NCBI GenBank assembly: GCA_016183765.1
Contig: JACPEA010000011.1
Span: forward strand, 124,001 to 188,000
Length of the DNA: 64,000 nucleotides
Origin: Bacteroidota bacterium
GTDB lineage: Bacteria; Bacteroidota; Bacteroidia; Chitinophagales; Chitinophagaceae
Direction of reading: 5' to 3'
Below the pieces are notes generated by a model, which saw nothing but the letters and a program-made list of their open reading frames with translations, searched no databases and was not told the DNA's origin. The stretch's first letter is position 1; every line of letters begins with the position of its first letter. Made by a program: the position numbers and the translations under genes. Shown piece after piece: positions 16,481 to 25,425 of the stretch.

Positions 16481-17455
16481 TTACCAACCCAGCAGGTAAG
16501 CAAAGATCAATGGCACCACGATGGTGGCATCACTCTCTACAATGAATTTGGGGGTATGGATATCCAGTTTACCCCAGGTGATCTTTTCATTGGGTACCGC
16601 ACCTGAGTAGGAACCATAAGAAGTGGTAGAATCACTGATCTGGCAGAAATAACTCCAGAAAGGAACATCATGCCATTCCAGGTCCTGGTACATCATGGGC
16701 ACCACGCAAATGGGGAAGTCGCCGGCAATTCCACCACCGATCTGGAAGAAACCTACTCCTTTACCACCGCTGTTCTGGCGGTACCAGTCGGCCAGCCACA
16801 CCATGTATTCGATACCGCTTTTCATGGTGCTGGCTTTCAGTTCATTCTTGATCACATAGGAAGCGAAGATATTACCCATGGTACTGTCTTCCCAGCCCGG
16901 AACCACGATCGGTAAGTTCTTTTCTGCGGCAGCCAGCATCCAGCTGTTCTTGGGGTCGATCTCATAGTATTGTTCCAATACGCCGCTCAGCAGCATTTTG
17001 TACATGTACTCATGCGGAAAATATCTTTCTCCTTTGGCATCGGCTTCTGACCAGATCTTATGGATATGCTGTTGCAACCTGCGAAATGCCTCTTCTTCAG
17101 GGATACAGGTATCGGTAACACGGTTATAATGGTTCTCCAACAGGTCCCATTCTTCCTGCGGACTCAGATCACGGTAGTTGGGAACACGTTTGTAGTGGCT
17201 ATGTGCCACCAGGTTCATGATATCTTCTTCCAGGTTGGCGCCGGTACAGCTGATGATGGCCACTTTATCCTGGCGGATCATTTCGGCCAGGCTGATGCCC
17301 AGTTCTGCGGTACTCATGGCACCTGCCAGGCTTACCAGCATTTTGCCCCCCTCCAGCAGGTGGGTCTCGTATCCCTGGGCTGCATCGATCAATGCGGCGG
17401 CATTAAAATGCCTATAATGGTGCTGGATGAACTGCGAAACAGGTCCTTTACTCAT
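16481..17455 (-). CDS. deoxyhypusine synthase-like enzyme
   Basis: A 324-residue Rossmann-fold enzyme of the deoxyhypusine synthase family, which uses NAD and spermidine to transfer an aminobutyl group. The C-terminal active-site segment is well preserved: SGAVPNEKITWGKL, with Lys near residue 296 matching the catalytic Lys of the human enzyme (in SWGK), then DATIVVPLIFAYLLG. IISCTGANLEED and GGGIAGDFPI are also family-like. Bacteria lack eIF5A, so the acceptor is unknown; homospermidine synthesis is one documented activity of bacterial relatives. The start MSKGPVSQF at 17455 is used; the frame is open upstream but without homology. The gene is divergent from the 17578 operon. Confidence 0.85.
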   Translation of the reverse strand: MSKGPVSQFIQHHYRHFNAAALIDAAQGYETHLLEGGKMLVSLAGAMSTAELGISLAEMIRQDKVAIISCTGANLEEDIMNLVAHSHYKRVPNYRDLSPQEEWDLLENHYNRVTDTCIPEEEAFRRLQQHIHKIWSEADAKGERYFPHEYMYKMLLSGVLEQYYEIDPKNSWMLAAAEKNLPIVVPGWEDSTMGNIFASYVIKNELKASTMKSGIEYMVWLADWYRQNSGGKGVGFFQIGGGIAGDFPICVVPMMYQDLEWHDVPFWSYFCQISDSTTSYGSYSGAVPNEKITWGKLDIHTPKFIVESDATIVVPLIFAYLLGW

Positions 17456-17554
17456 GGTTCTTGATTTAGGGGGCAAAAGTAATTTTTTTGACCGGTTTTT
17501 TGCCGGAATAGGGGGTTGGGCAATATTTATTTTTCCGTACCGGGATCTTACCGA

Positions 17555-17562
17555 TATTTTTG
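17555..17562 (+). promoter_or_regulatory. -7 box TATTTTTG before the GT87 gene
   Basis: TATTTTTG matches TAnnTTTG and lies 15 bases before the ATG at 17578. It overlaps the TTG at 17560 that would otherwise be an alternative start. Confidence 0.4.
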
Positions 17563-17577
17563 CAGCAGACCCCTTGC

Positions 17578-18798
17578 ATGCATTTACTGAACAGATCCAT
17601 AACAATTGGTAGCCTGCGCATACCCCTGCCGGTATTTGCCTGGTTCTTTTTGGCCATACTGGCCGCCATTGCCGAGATCAGCCGTGGACAGGAAGCCATC
17701 AATAACTACTATATTTTTAAAGGTGTTTTTGAACACACGCTGGCACAAAAGAATTTATACCTGCAGTATCCCGGTGAATACCTGGACTCAAACCACTACG
17801 GACCACTTTTCAGTATCCTGATAGCGCCCTTTGCCCTTTTACCCGTATGGCTGGGTTGTTTTCTCTGGTGCCTGGCCAATGCCTGGGTTCTGTTTTATGC
17901 CATCCGGCAATTAGAACTAAGCAAAAAACAGGAACTGCTCATCTTACTGATCGGCCTGGTGGAAATGATGACCGCCATACACAACGTACAGTTCAACCCC
18001 ATGCTTACCGGGTGGATCCTGTTAAGTTATGTGTTGGTAGAAAAAGAAAAAGACGGCTGGGCAGCTTTATGCATCATGGCCGGGTTCTTTATAAAATTGT
18101 ATGGCATTGTGGGTATGGCATTTTTCCTGTTCTCAAAACATAAATTGCGTTTCCTGCTTTCTTTGGTTTTCTGGGGAGTGGTTCTGTTCTGTTTGCCAAT
18201 GTTGCTGTCTTCTCCGGAATTCATCATACAATCCTATAAGGACTGGCTGCAATCGCTTGTACAAAAAAATGCAGAGAACGTGAATCTGGCCGATGAGAAC
18301 CTGATGCAGGATATTTCGGTGATGGGTATGATCCGCCGCATGGGGCATGTACAGGTGAAGAATTACTTTGTTATCGGCCCTGCCGCCCTGTTGTACGCAT
18401 TGCCTGTTTTACGGACCAGCCAATACCGGTATGCAACGTTCCGGATGAGCTACCTGAGCCTGCTGCTGATCGGCGCTGTGATCTTCAGCTCTTCGGCAGA
18501 ATCCTCCACGTTTGTGCTGGCAGTAACCGGTGTTGCGCTGTGGTATGTTATACAGGAAGAGCCCCGAAAGAAATGGATGAACGCCTTGCTCCTGTTTGTG
18601 ATCCTGCTCACGAGCCTGTCGGCAACGGACCTGTTTCCACCCTATGTAAGACGGCATATCATTTTGCCCTATTCCCTGAAGGCGCTGCCTTGTTTTACTG
18701 CCTGGTGTGTGATCGTTTACCAGCTGTTGCGAAAAGATTTTGCAGGTACAGTGTTGCCCGCCGGAACTGCAACACAAACACAGGAACTGCAGAAATAA
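17578..18798 (+). CDS. GT87/DUF2029-type polyprenyl-linked glycosyltransferase
   Basis: A membrane protein of about 406 residues with some ten hydrophobic segments. Near residues 40-70 it has INNYYIFKGVFEHTLAQKNLYLQYPGEYLDSNHYGPLFS, the acidic first loop of DUF2029/GT87 and related GT-C glycosyltransferases. Further on is FNPMLTGWILLSYV. GT-C enzymes use polyprenyl-phosphate sugars at the outer face of the inner membrane. It is the first gene of a three-gene set with a dolichol-phosphate-sugar-synthase-like GT2 and a polysaccharide deacetylase. The GT2 could make its lipid-linked donor, which is an inference from order. ATG at 17578 is preferred over TTG at 17560. Confidence 0.78.
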   Translation: MHLLNRSITIGSLRIPLPVFAWFFLAILAAIAEISRGQEAINNYYIFKGVFEHTLAQKNLYLQYPGEYLDSNHYGPLFSILIAPFALLPVWLGCFLWCLANAWVLFYAIRQLELSKKQELLILLIGLVEMMTAIHNVQFNPMLTGWILLSYVLVEKEKDGWAALCIMAGFFIKLYGIVGMAFFLFSKHKLRFLLSLVFWGVVLFCLPMLLSSPEFIIQSYKDWLQSLVQKNAENVNLADENLMQDISVMGMIRRMGHVQVKNYFVIGPAALLYALPVLRTSQYRYATFRMSYLSLLLIGAVIFSSSAESSTFVLAVTGVALWYVIQEEPRKKWMNALLLFVILLTSLSATDLFPPYVRRHIILPYSLKALPCFTAWCVIVYQLLRKDFAGTVLPAGTATQTQELQK

Positions 18799-18840
18799 TT
18801 GTATTTTGCCTACGCATGAAACCCCCTTAGCCGTTAGCTA

Positions 18841-19770
18841 ATGAAAAAGCGGATCTCCATAGTTATTCCTGCCTGTAATGAAGAGGCCAATGTAAGTGTG
18901 ATCACCAACGCATTGCAGAAGACTTTTGCCAGCCTGCCCTACCTGTACGATATCACTTTTGTAGACGATGGCAGCACCGATGGCACCCTGAAAGAACTAA
19001 AACAGCTGGCCGCCCTTCATCCGAATGTTTTCTTCATTTCACTGTCGCGCAACTTCGGTCACCAGAACGCGTTAAAAGCCGGGCTGGATATGGTGGATGC
19101 CGATGCGGTGATCATGATGGATGGCGATATGCAGCACCCGCCGGAACTGATACCGGATATGATCGAACAATGGGAATCAGGTTATGACATTGTATACACC
19201 ATCCGCAAAGACCATAAAGAAATGCCGTTGATGAAACGTAAAACATCCAATATGTTCTACGACCTCATCAACAATTTATCTGACATAGAACTGGAACCCG
19301 GTACGGCCGATTTCCGTTTAATGGACCGCAAAGTGGTGGAAGTGTTCCGCGCATTCAAGGAAACCGATCTGTTCATGCGTGGCCTGGTAAAATGGATGGG
19401 CTTTAAACAGCTGGGACTGGAATATGATCCTGCTCAAAGAACACAGGGCAAATCGAAATATACGGTAAAGCGGATGATCCGTTTTGCCTTACAGGGTATC
19501 ACTTCTTTCAGTACCAGGCCACTGTATATTGCCGCCTATCTTGGTTTCCTGTTCTCGCTGGCTTCGCTGTTGTACATCCCTTACATTGTATACAGTTATT
19601 ATTTCGGTCACCCGATCTCCGGTTGGAGCTCCATGATCGCCACCATTGCTTTCTTCGGGGGATTGCAATTGATGATCCTCGGCATCATCGGTATGTACCT
19701 GGGTAAACTGTTCATGCAGGGCAAACAAAGGCCACATTATATTGTAAAAGAATCAAATCTTCCGGCATGA
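18841..19770 (+). CDS. glycosyltransferase family 2, DPM1/ArnC-like
   Basis: A 309-residue protein. The GT-A domain (about 1-220) has ISIVIPACNEEANV, FVDDGSTDGT, RNFGHQNALKAGLD and MMDGDMQHPPELIPDM. GKSKYTVKRMIRFALQGITSFS leads into two C-terminal membrane segments (about 230-290). This is the layout of bactoprenol-phosphate sugar synthases (GtrB/ArnC type), which move a sugar from a nucleotide donor to undecaprenyl phosphate. It overlaps the downstream deacetylase by 4 bases (ATGA), indicating translational coupling. Confidence 0.9.
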   Translation: MKKRISIVIPACNEEANVSVITNALQKTFASLPYLYDITFVDDGSTDGTLKELKQLAALHPNVFFISLSRNFGHQNALKAGLDMVDADAVIMMDGDMQHPPELIPDMIEQWESGYDIVYTIRKDHKEMPLMKRKTSNMFYDLINNLSDIELEPGTADFRLMDRKVVEVFRAFKETDLFMRGLVKWMGFKQLGLEYDPAQRTQGKSKYTVKRMIRFALQGITSFSTRPLYIAAYLGFLFSLASLLYIPYIVYSYYFGHPISGWSSMIATIAFFGGLQLMILGIIGMYLGKLFMQGKQRPHYIVKESNLPA

Positions 19771-20543
19771 ACCGTTTTGTGCTCCTGAGTTTCGATGTAG
19801 AAGAGTTCGACATGCCACTGGAATATAACTTTTCCATCCCCCCCGGGGAACAGATGCGTGTAGGTAAACAGGGACTGGATGCCCTTGCTCCCGTTCTGTC
19901 AGATCCCGCCATTACCAGTACACTGTTCACTACGGCCAATTTTGCCATGCATTACCCGGCTGCTATCAGGCAACTGGCGCAGCAGCATGAGATCGCTTCG
20001 CATACTTTTTATCATTCTGATTTTACAGATGAACACCTGCTATTATCCAGACAGAAACTGGAAGAGATCAGTGGCCAGGCCGTAACAGGACTGCGTATGC
20101 CCCGCATGCGCAAAGTGTCCATGCAGGAAGTAAAAAAAGCAGGTTATCTCTATGATTCATCTGTAAATCCCACCTGGTTACCCGGCAGGTACAATAACCT
20201 GCACCTGCCCCGTACCCTGTACCTGGATGAAGGGATGATACGCGTGCCGGCTTCCGTATCTCCTTTTTTACGCATCCCGCTTTTCTGGCTGAGTTTTAAG
20301 AACCTGCCCTATGCCGTTTTTAAGCAATTGTGTTTGCAGACGCTACGAAAAGATGGCTACATCTGCCTCTATTTTCATCCCTGGGAGTTTACCAATATCG
20401 CCAATTATGGGTTACCGGGTTTTACCAAAAAACACCATGGGCTGGTTTTGCTGAACCGTTTGCAGCAATTGGTCAAAGACCTGAAAAAAGAAGGCGACTT
20501 CATTTCAATACATGATTTTGTAAAACAGAAAGCCCCGCAATAG
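19767..20543 (+). CDS. polysaccharide deacetylase (NodB-like) family protein
   Basis: A 258-residue protein. LLSFDVEEFDMP provides the metal/catalytic Asp pair (NodB motif 1). EIASHTFYHSDFT provides the metal His residues (motif 2), and LRMPRMRKVS is motif 3. The C-terminal CLYFHPWEF matches the last motif. Such enzymes remove N- or O-acetyl groups from glycans, usually with Zn. No signal peptide is seen, which suggests a cytoplasmic or lipid-linked substrate. It is translationally coupled to the GT2 and likely trims the same glycan. A hairpin follows the stop codon. Confidence 0.85.
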   Translation: MNRFVLLSFDVEEFDMPLEYNFSIPPGEQMRVGKQGLDALAPVLSDPAITSTLFTTANFAMHYPAAIRQLAQQHEIASHTFYHSDFTDEHLLLSRQKLEEISGQAVTGLRMPRMRKVSMQEVKKAGYLYDSSVNPTWLPGRYNNLHLPRTLYLDEGMIRVPASVSPFLRIPLFWLSFKNLPYAVFKQLCLQTLRKDGYICLYFHPWEFTNIANYGLPGFTKKHHGLVLLNRLQQLVKDLKKEGDFISIHDFVKQKAPQ

Positions 20544-20553
20544 CAGGGCTTCC
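20531..20553. terminator. hairpin terminator after the deacetylase
   Basis: AAGCCCCGC and GCAGGGCTT pair around a 4-base loop with one mismatch. It overlaps the end of the deacetylase gene and lies between convergent genes. Confidence 0.55.
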
Positions 20554-20578
20554 GTGATTTTTGCAACCTAACCTATGC

Positions 20579-21022
20579 TTATTTTTCGAATCCTTTGAAT
20601 TTGGATACAGCACCGTACAGTGATACTTCCAGGATCTGTTTTTTAGCACCGTCTTCCAGTGAGAGGAAATAAGATTTATCACCATCCCTGTCGAACTCGA
20701 TGGCTTCCTTTACCCGGTAAGAAGCATACTCTTTTTTGATTTTCTGGATCGCATTCAGGGGAAGTCTTTTCAGGTCCACTTTACGGCTCAGGCCTATAAG
20801 GTCGCCCTCTCCATCAAAGAATGCTTCTACATTCTCGTCAGCAATACTGAAGCTGGCTTTCAGGTAAGCATTCGTAGCGTTCCATACCACATTCTGTGCG
20901 CCATGAAAACGTGATTCAAAATTACTTTTCACCTTGTAGTTCACTTTGGTGGTCACATCTGCCGCAAAAGCGGTGCTTCCTGCTGCCACCACGAAAAGGG
21001 CGGCAATGAATAATTTTTTCAT
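20579..21022 (-). CDS. secreted PepSY-like/beta-lactamase-inhibitor-fold protein
   Basis: A 147-residue exported protein with signal peptide MKKLFIAALFVVAAGSTAFAA. The mature part has FHGAQNVVWNATNAYLKASFSIADENVEAFFDGEGDLIGLSRKV, the VxW...YxAxF...A.FD..G pattern of PepSY-like (BLIP-type) proteins common in Bacteroidota. A second, weaker copy of the motif (YRVKEAIEFDRDGDKSYFLSL) follows. The role is unknown. It is convergent with the deacetylase and monocistronic. Confidence 0.7.
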   Translation of the reverse strand: MKKLFIAALFVVAAGSTAFAADVTTKVNYKVKSNFESRFHGAQNVVWNATNAYLKASFSIADENVEAFFDGEGDLIGLSRKVDLKRLPLNAIQKIKKEYASYRVKEAIEFDRDGDKSYFLSLEDGAKKQILEVSLYGAVSKFKGFEK

Positions 21023-21311
21023 AGTTTTTGTTTTTCGGTTTTTTTAATGATCGCTTGTTGTCATTTCTGTTTGACAAACCAAATGTAGAAAGCCTCATTG
21101 GCCGGTTTCACGAATTGTGACGAGAGCAGGTATCCCTCCGGCAAATTGGTACGAACGGCAGATGAACGGTCCTGATCAATTGAGCCAGGTACCATAGAAT
21201 GTAGTCCTGCTAAGCATTTGAGCACATTTCTTAATAAAATCACAAAAGCCGTTATCAACGGGTTAATTTTGAAAAGTGGCGCAAAATGCAGGAACTTTAC
21301 CACAGTAAAGC

Positions 21312-21375
21312 ATTCACTCATTCACTCATTCACTCATTCACTCATTCACTCATTCACTCATTCACTCATTGAATC
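21312..21375. repeat. ATTCACTC octamer array abutting the next start codon
   Basis: Seven perfect copies of ATTCACTC (21312-21367) plus one degenerate copy (ATTGAATC) end at the base before the ATG at 21376. The array occupies the place of the ribosome-binding region. The rest of 21023-21311 has no supported gene. Confidence 0.9.
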
Positions 21376-21969
21376 ATGAACTACCTCGCCCACGCATATC
21401 TCTCCTTCAACGATCCGGATATACTCGTGGGCAATATGATCAGCGATTTTGTAAAGGGTAAAAAACAATACGACTATCCTGAAGCTATACAAAAAGGCAT
21501 CCGGCTGCACAGGCTTATTGACAGCTACACCGATCAGCACCCTGCCACCCGGGAGGCAAAAGCCATTTTGAAACCGGCGGTAGGCGCCTATGCCGGTGCA
21601 TTCATCGACGTAGTATATGATCATTTCCTGGCAAAGGACGAATCGGAGCTGACCGAGCCGGAATTACAGTATTTTGCTGAACAGGTCTATACACAATTGA
21701 CTGATCGTCACCTGCTGTTACCGGAAAAGTTTGCCGTTATGTTACCCTATATGCGTACCCAGAACTGGTTATACCATTACCGTTCGGAATATGGTATCGA
21801 AAAAAGTTTTGGGGGTCTGGTACGCAGGGCGGCCTACCTGGATGATGCTTCTGAAGCTTTCCGTGTATTCAGGAAAGAATATGCGGAACTGGAAAAACTG
21901 TATGCTGCCTTCTTCCCGGATGTTAAATCATTGGCTTCCGCACATTTCAGCGAGTTACTATCCCAATAG
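21376..21969 (+). CDS. acyl carrier protein phosphodiesterase family (AcpH)
   Basis: A 197-residue protein of the ACP phosphodiesterase family (PF04336), HD-like metallohydrolases that remove phosphopantetheine from acyl carrier protein. It starts MNYLAHAYLSF, then ILVGNMISDFVKGK, IRLHRLIDSYTDQHP, and VYDHFLAKD. These His/Asp sets are the metal site. No signal peptide. An octamer repeat array touches the start codon, so translation or transcription may be sensitive to repeat number. The DUF2911 gene follows after 26 bases with its own -7 box. Confidence 0.85.
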   Translation: MNYLAHAYLSFNDPDILVGNMISDFVKGKKQYDYPEAIQKGIRLHRLIDSYTDQHPATREAKAILKPAVGAYAGAFIDVVYDHFLAKDESELTEPELQYFAEQVYTQLTDRHLLLPEKFAVMLPYMRTQNWLYHYRSEYGIEKSFGGLVRRAAYLDDASEAFRVFRKEYAELEKLYAAFFPDVKSLASAHFSELLSQ

Positions 21970-21973
21970 CATT

Positions 21974-21981
21974 TATCTTTG
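21974..21981 (+). promoter_or_regulatory. -7 box TATCTTTG before the DUF2911 gene
   Basis: An exact TAnnTTTG match ends 14 bases before the ATG at 21996, in the short gap after acpH. Confidence 0.4.
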
Positions 21982-21995
21982 AAAAAATCCATTAC

Positions 21996-22562
21996 ATGAA
22001 ACTATTCTTTAGCCTGGCATGCCTGCTGCTGTTGACCACGGCTCAGGCACAACCCAAACCGACCGAACTGGATAAGTCGCCAATGGATATGAGCTATTGG
22101 CCCAATAACTACCCCTTACTGAAAATGAGCGGCAAAGCCGGCGCCTTACCGGTGGCACGCGTATTATATGGCCGTCCGCTGAAAAATGGACGGAACATCT
22201 TTGGCGGCATCCTCAAATACAACGAACTCTGGCGCCTGGGTGCCAATGAAGCTACCGAGATCGAATTTTTCAGCAACGTAAAGATCGCCGGTAAACCCAT
22301 TGCCAAAGGGCGTTATACCTTATACTGCATCCCTTCCGAAAGTAAATGGACCATCATTGTGAACCGGGATAATTACAGCTGGGGTGGATACACTTACGAT
22401 AGTAAAAAAGATGTGCTGCGCGCCGATATCGATGTTGAGAAAAACACCGATACCGTTGAAGCGTTCACCATGTATTTCGATGACGGCAAGAACAGCGCTA
22501 ACCTGGTTTTTCTTTGGGATGACCTGAAAGCCAGTTTACCGATCAGCATACAGCTAAAATAA
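21996..22562 (+). CDS. secreted DUF2911 protein
   Basis: A 188-residue exported protein with signal peptide ending AQAQPKP. The DUF2911 family marks are visible: DMSYWPNNYP, VARVLYGRPLKNGR, FGGILKYNELWRLGANEATEIEF, and KGRYTLYCIPSE. The fold is a beta sandwich of unknown function, widespread in Bacteroidota and often in several paralogues. It stands between acpH and the trans-sulfuration enzyme with 30-base spacings, which could be one transcript, although a -7 box precedes it. Confidence 0.88.
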   Translation: MKLFFSLACLLLLTTAQAQPKPTELDKSPMDMSYWPNNYPLLKMSGKAGALPVARVLYGRPLKNGRNIFGGILKYNELWRLGANEATEIEFFSNVKIAGKPIAKGRYTLYCIPSESKWTIIVNRDNYSWGGYTYDSKKDVLRADIDVEKNTDTVEAFTMYFDDGKNSANLVFLWDDLKASLPISIQLK

Positions 22563-22591
22563 CTTTCCTCATATTCTAAGAACCTGATATT

Positions 22592-23731
22592 ATGAAACTC
22601 GCTACCAAATACATACATGCCGGAACAGAGCCCGACCCATCTACCGGCGCCATCATGACCCCGATTTACCAGACTTCCACCTATGTGCAGGAAGCGCCGG
22701 GTGTGAACCAGGGTTACGAATATGCCCGCAGTCAGAACCCTACCCGAAAAGCACTGGAAGATGCCTATGCGCAGATCGAGAACGGCAAATTCGGCCTGGC
22801 ATTCGGCAGCGGTGTGGCGGCTACCGATGCGGTGATCAAACTGTTATCCCCCGGCGATGAAGTGATCTGCGCCAATGATATGTATGGCGGCACCTATCGC
22901 CTGTTCACTAAAATCTTCGCCAAGTACGGGATACAGTTCACGTATGTAGATACGACCGACGTGAACCAGGTGAGTAAAGCCATTTCAGCCAAAACCAAAC
23001 TGATCTGGATAGAGACCCCTACGAACCCGTTGATGAACATCACCGATATCGCAGCCGTTTCTGTGATTGCCAAAGAAGCCAAAGCTCTCCTCTGTGTTGA
23101 TAATACCTTTGCCTCACCTTACCTGCAGAACCCGCTTGACCTGGGCGCCGATATAGTGATGCATTCTGCCACCAAATACCTCGGCGGCCACAGTGATGTG
23201 ATACAGGGTTGCCTGGTGATGAACGATCCGGCACTACGTGAGCAATTATATTTTATCCAGAAAAGCTGCGGTGCCGTACCCGGGCCAATGGACTGTTTCC
23301 TGGTACTGCGCGGTATCAAGACCCTGCATGTACGCATGCAGCGCCATTGCGAGAATGGTGAAAAAGTAGCCCGGTTCCTGCGTAACCACCCCAAAGTGGG
23401 AAGGGTTTACTGGTGCGGTTTTGAAGACCACCACAACCATGCTATTGCCAAAAAACAGATGCGCGGTTTTGGCGGCATGATGAGTTTTACCCTGAAGGAT
23501 GACAGCGTGGAGAATGCCAAACGCGTATTATCCTCAACCAAAGTATTTGCCCTGGCCGAAAGCCTGGGTGGCGTAGAATCGCTGATCAATCACCCTGCTT
23601 CCATGACACATGCATCGATCCCAAGGGAGGAACGTATCAAAAATGGTTTAACGGACAGCCTGATCAGGTTAAGTGTGGGTATTGAAGATGTGGAAGACCT
23701 GATCGAAGACCTGAACCAGGCCATCGGTTAA
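22592..23731 (+). CDS. trans-sulfuration PLP enzyme (cystathionine gamma-synthase/lyase)
   Basis: A 379-residue fold-type I PLP enzyme. The PLP lysine is Lys195 in HSATKYLGGH. Other marks are YARSQNPTR (phosphate of PLP), FGSGVAATDA, MYGGTYRLF, CVDNTFASPYLQNP and the C-terminal SLGGVESLINHPASMTH. Enzymes of this group form cystathionine from an O-acyl-homoserine and cysteine or split it to cysteine. Sequence alone does not separate MetB from lyase activity, so no symbol is given. No methionine riboswitch is visible upstream. Confidence 0.9.
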   Translation: MKLATKYIHAGTEPDPSTGAIMTPIYQTSTYVQEAPGVNQGYEYARSQNPTRKALEDAYAQIENGKFGLAFGSGVAATDAVIKLLSPGDEVICANDMYGGTYRLFTKIFAKYGIQFTYVDTTDVNQVSKAISAKTKLIWIETPTNPLMNITDIAAVSVIAKEAKALLCVDNTFASPYLQNPLDLGADIVMHSATKYLGGHSDVIQGCLVMNDPALREQLYFIQKSCGAVPGPMDCFLVLRGIKTLHVRMQRHCENGEKVARFLRNHPKVGRVYWCGFEDHHNHAIAKKQMRGFGGMMSFTLKDDSVENAKRVLSSTKVFALAESLGGVESLINHPASMTHASIPREERIKNGLTDSLIRLSVGIEDVEDLIEDLNQAIG

Positions 23732-23751
23732 CCGACCCGCAAATACACAAC

Positions 23752-24498
23752 ATGAGAAAAATTGCCGCTGTCAAAGCTGTACTGGGTTTTATTGCACTGT
23801 TCGCCTGCTATCATGCTGCAGAATATATGATGCTGTTTCAGAACAGCCCCGCAGGTTTTCTCAGCCTCAGTATCGTATTTTTTTTGGTGGCCTGGCTGGT
23901 AGCCAAATGGCAGGGGCTGCCCGGTTTAGCGGCCTGGGGAATGGTATTGGAGAAAAAAACCTGGGACCAGCTGGGAACCGGACTTGCCGTGGGCATCATC
24001 GTTTATATCCTGTTTACTTTAACCAGTTTTACACTGGATATAGACAGGATCAAAGAAATACCACCCGCCTCCGTTTTTATTTCGCAGTTCCTGTTGTTTG
24101 CCTTTGGCACTTTTTTCTCTTCCTTGTCTGAAGATGTGTTAACACGTGGTTACCTCTATCGTTTCTTTAACGGGAAAATGAACAGTTATGTGTTAATCGG
24201 TTTGTCTTCTCTGGTTTATCTCGGCAATCATATTTATCGCCTCTCTGAAGGACCGGCATTCTGGTCGTATATCCTCATCATTGGTATCTTCCTCATGTTG
24301 GCGATGGTCAGAACAGGCAATATCTGGTTAACACTGGGTTTACACTGGGCTGGCAATATCGTATACCATACCACACATAGTGTTATGCATACCGTTAACG
24401 GACATGGAAAATTTTCCGGGCAGCTACTGTACCTCATGTTTCTTATTGTGTTGATTCCTATTACCTGGCTCATCACTAAAAAAGAGAAACCTGTTTAA
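23752..24498 (+). CDS. CPBP family intramembrane glutamic endopeptidase
   Basis: A 248-residue polytopic protein with about eight membrane segments. The CPBP (Rce1-like/Abi) motifs are present: LSEDVLTRGYLYRFF, where the usual EExxxR is EDxxxR, then GNHIYRL and GLHWAGNIVYH. These proteases cleave near or inside membranes; the bacterial substrates are mostly unknown. It starts 20 bases after the trans-sulfuration gene and may be cotranscribed with it. A second, unrelated-in-context CPBP protein is at 37787. Confidence 0.83.
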   Translation: MRKIAAVKAVLGFIALFACYHAAEYMMLFQNSPAGFLSLSIVFFLVAWLVAKWQGLPGLAAWGMVLEKKTWDQLGTGLAVGIIVYILFTLTSFTLDIDRIKEIPPASVFISQFLLFAFGTFFSSLSEDVLTRGYLYRFFNGKMNSYVLIGLSSLVYLGNHIYRLSEGPAFWSYILIIGIFLMLAMVRTGNIWLTLGLHWAGNIVYHTTHSVMHTVNGHGKFSGQLLYLMFLIVLIPITWLITKKEKPV

Positions 24499-24683
24499 TA
24501 AAACAGGCGATGATTATTTATCACATAAACATGTGATTCTTTTAAAACACAATACCAGCAAGCATTACAAAATATTTACACTTATCCTTATTATCGGCTG
24601 TTCATCATCTAAAATGAACCGTTTACTGATTCTCAAAAAATAGTTCAGGGCACAGAACTCATTTTTGCTTTCATAAAAGTAAT

Positions 24684-25340
24684 ATGATGAAGCAATGGGC
24701 TCCTGTTCTGTTCTTATGTTCTCTCCTGTTAAACTCCTGTACCAAAAGCATCCGCGGTCATGGTGAATCCATTACGGAAACACGTTCTATAGATGCTATC
24801 AGCAGTGTACAGCTGGAAGGAACGGCGATAGTCGATATCATTCAGGGTAATGTGCAGGTAGTTACGGTAAGCGGTTACGAAAACCTTGTCCCCCTCTTCC
24901 TTACCGAAGTAAATAACGGTAACCTTGTATTACGCTTCAAGGATCCTTATTACAGGGTTCGTAAGAACAATATCAGGGTCACCCTAGTGGTGCCGGATAT
25001 ACAATTGGTCAGGAGCAATGGTTCCGGGCAGATCAATATCAGTAACTTCTTCAATAAACCCTATCTCGCGGGCTCTGTTAACGGATCGGGAAATATTACG
25101 ATCGCCAATTCCTCCTTCTTACGGGCAGAGTTGAAAGTGAACGGAACTGGTAATATTTATGCACTGGGATGCACTGCACTGGAAGCCAATACCGAGATCT
25201 TTGGATCAGGCAACATAGAGATCACCTGTTCACAGAAAATCAGTGCCTTTGTTTACGGATCAGGGAATATAGATTACTGGGGCCGGCCGGCCATTACCAA
25301 TACCCTGGTAAGCGGCACGGGCAGGATCCGCAGAAAATAA
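24684..25340 (+). CDS. DUF2807 (head GIN domain) lipoprotein
   Basis: A 218-residue lipoprotein: the N-terminal hydrophobic stretch ends LLNSC. The mature part has the DUF2807 beta-helix pattern: TRSIDAISSVQLEGTAIVDI, then repeats built round NGSG and GSGNI (INISNF, SVNGSGNITIAN, VNGTGNIYALG, FGSGNIEITC, YGSGNIDYWG). The domain is a right-handed beta helix of unknown function, abundant in Bacteroidota envelopes. An in-frame ATG three bases on (24687) is an equal alternative start. Confidence 0.88.
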   Translation: MMKQWAPVLFLCSLLLNSCTKSIRGHGESITETRSIDAISSVQLEGTAIVDIIQGNVQVVTVSGYENLVPLFLTEVNNGNLVLRFKDPYYRVRKNNIRVTLVVPDIQLVRSNGSGQINISNFFNKPYLAGSVNGSGNITIANSSFLRAELKVNGTGNIYALGCTALEANTEIFGSGNIEITCSQKISAFVYGSGNIDYWGRPAITNTLVSGTGRIRRK

Positions 25341-25414
25341 CTATACGTAGTAAGAAAAAAACACCTGCCCTGCGGGAGAACTTTCTGTTGTATCCCCTCT
25401 TCACTGGTTTTGGG

Positions 25415-25422
25415 TAAGTTTG
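25415..25422 (+). promoter_or_regulatory. -7 box TAAGTTTG before TIGR02757 gene
   Basis: An exact TAnnTTTG match ends 3 bases before the ATG at 25426. It includes the TTG at 25420, which is therefore not a likely start. A TTG lies 25 bases upstream, longer than the usual spacer. Confidence 0.4.
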
Positions 25423-25425
25423 CAC

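Noticed and set aside
21061..21321. Minus-strand frame that starts inside the octamer array
   Set aside because: No domain and its start codon is created by the repeat.
21312..21375. CRISPR array
   Set aside because: Units are 8 bp head-to-tail without spacers and no cas gene is present.
22563..22591. SAM or other methionine riboswitch before the trans-sulfuration gene
   Set aside because: The gap is only 29 bases.
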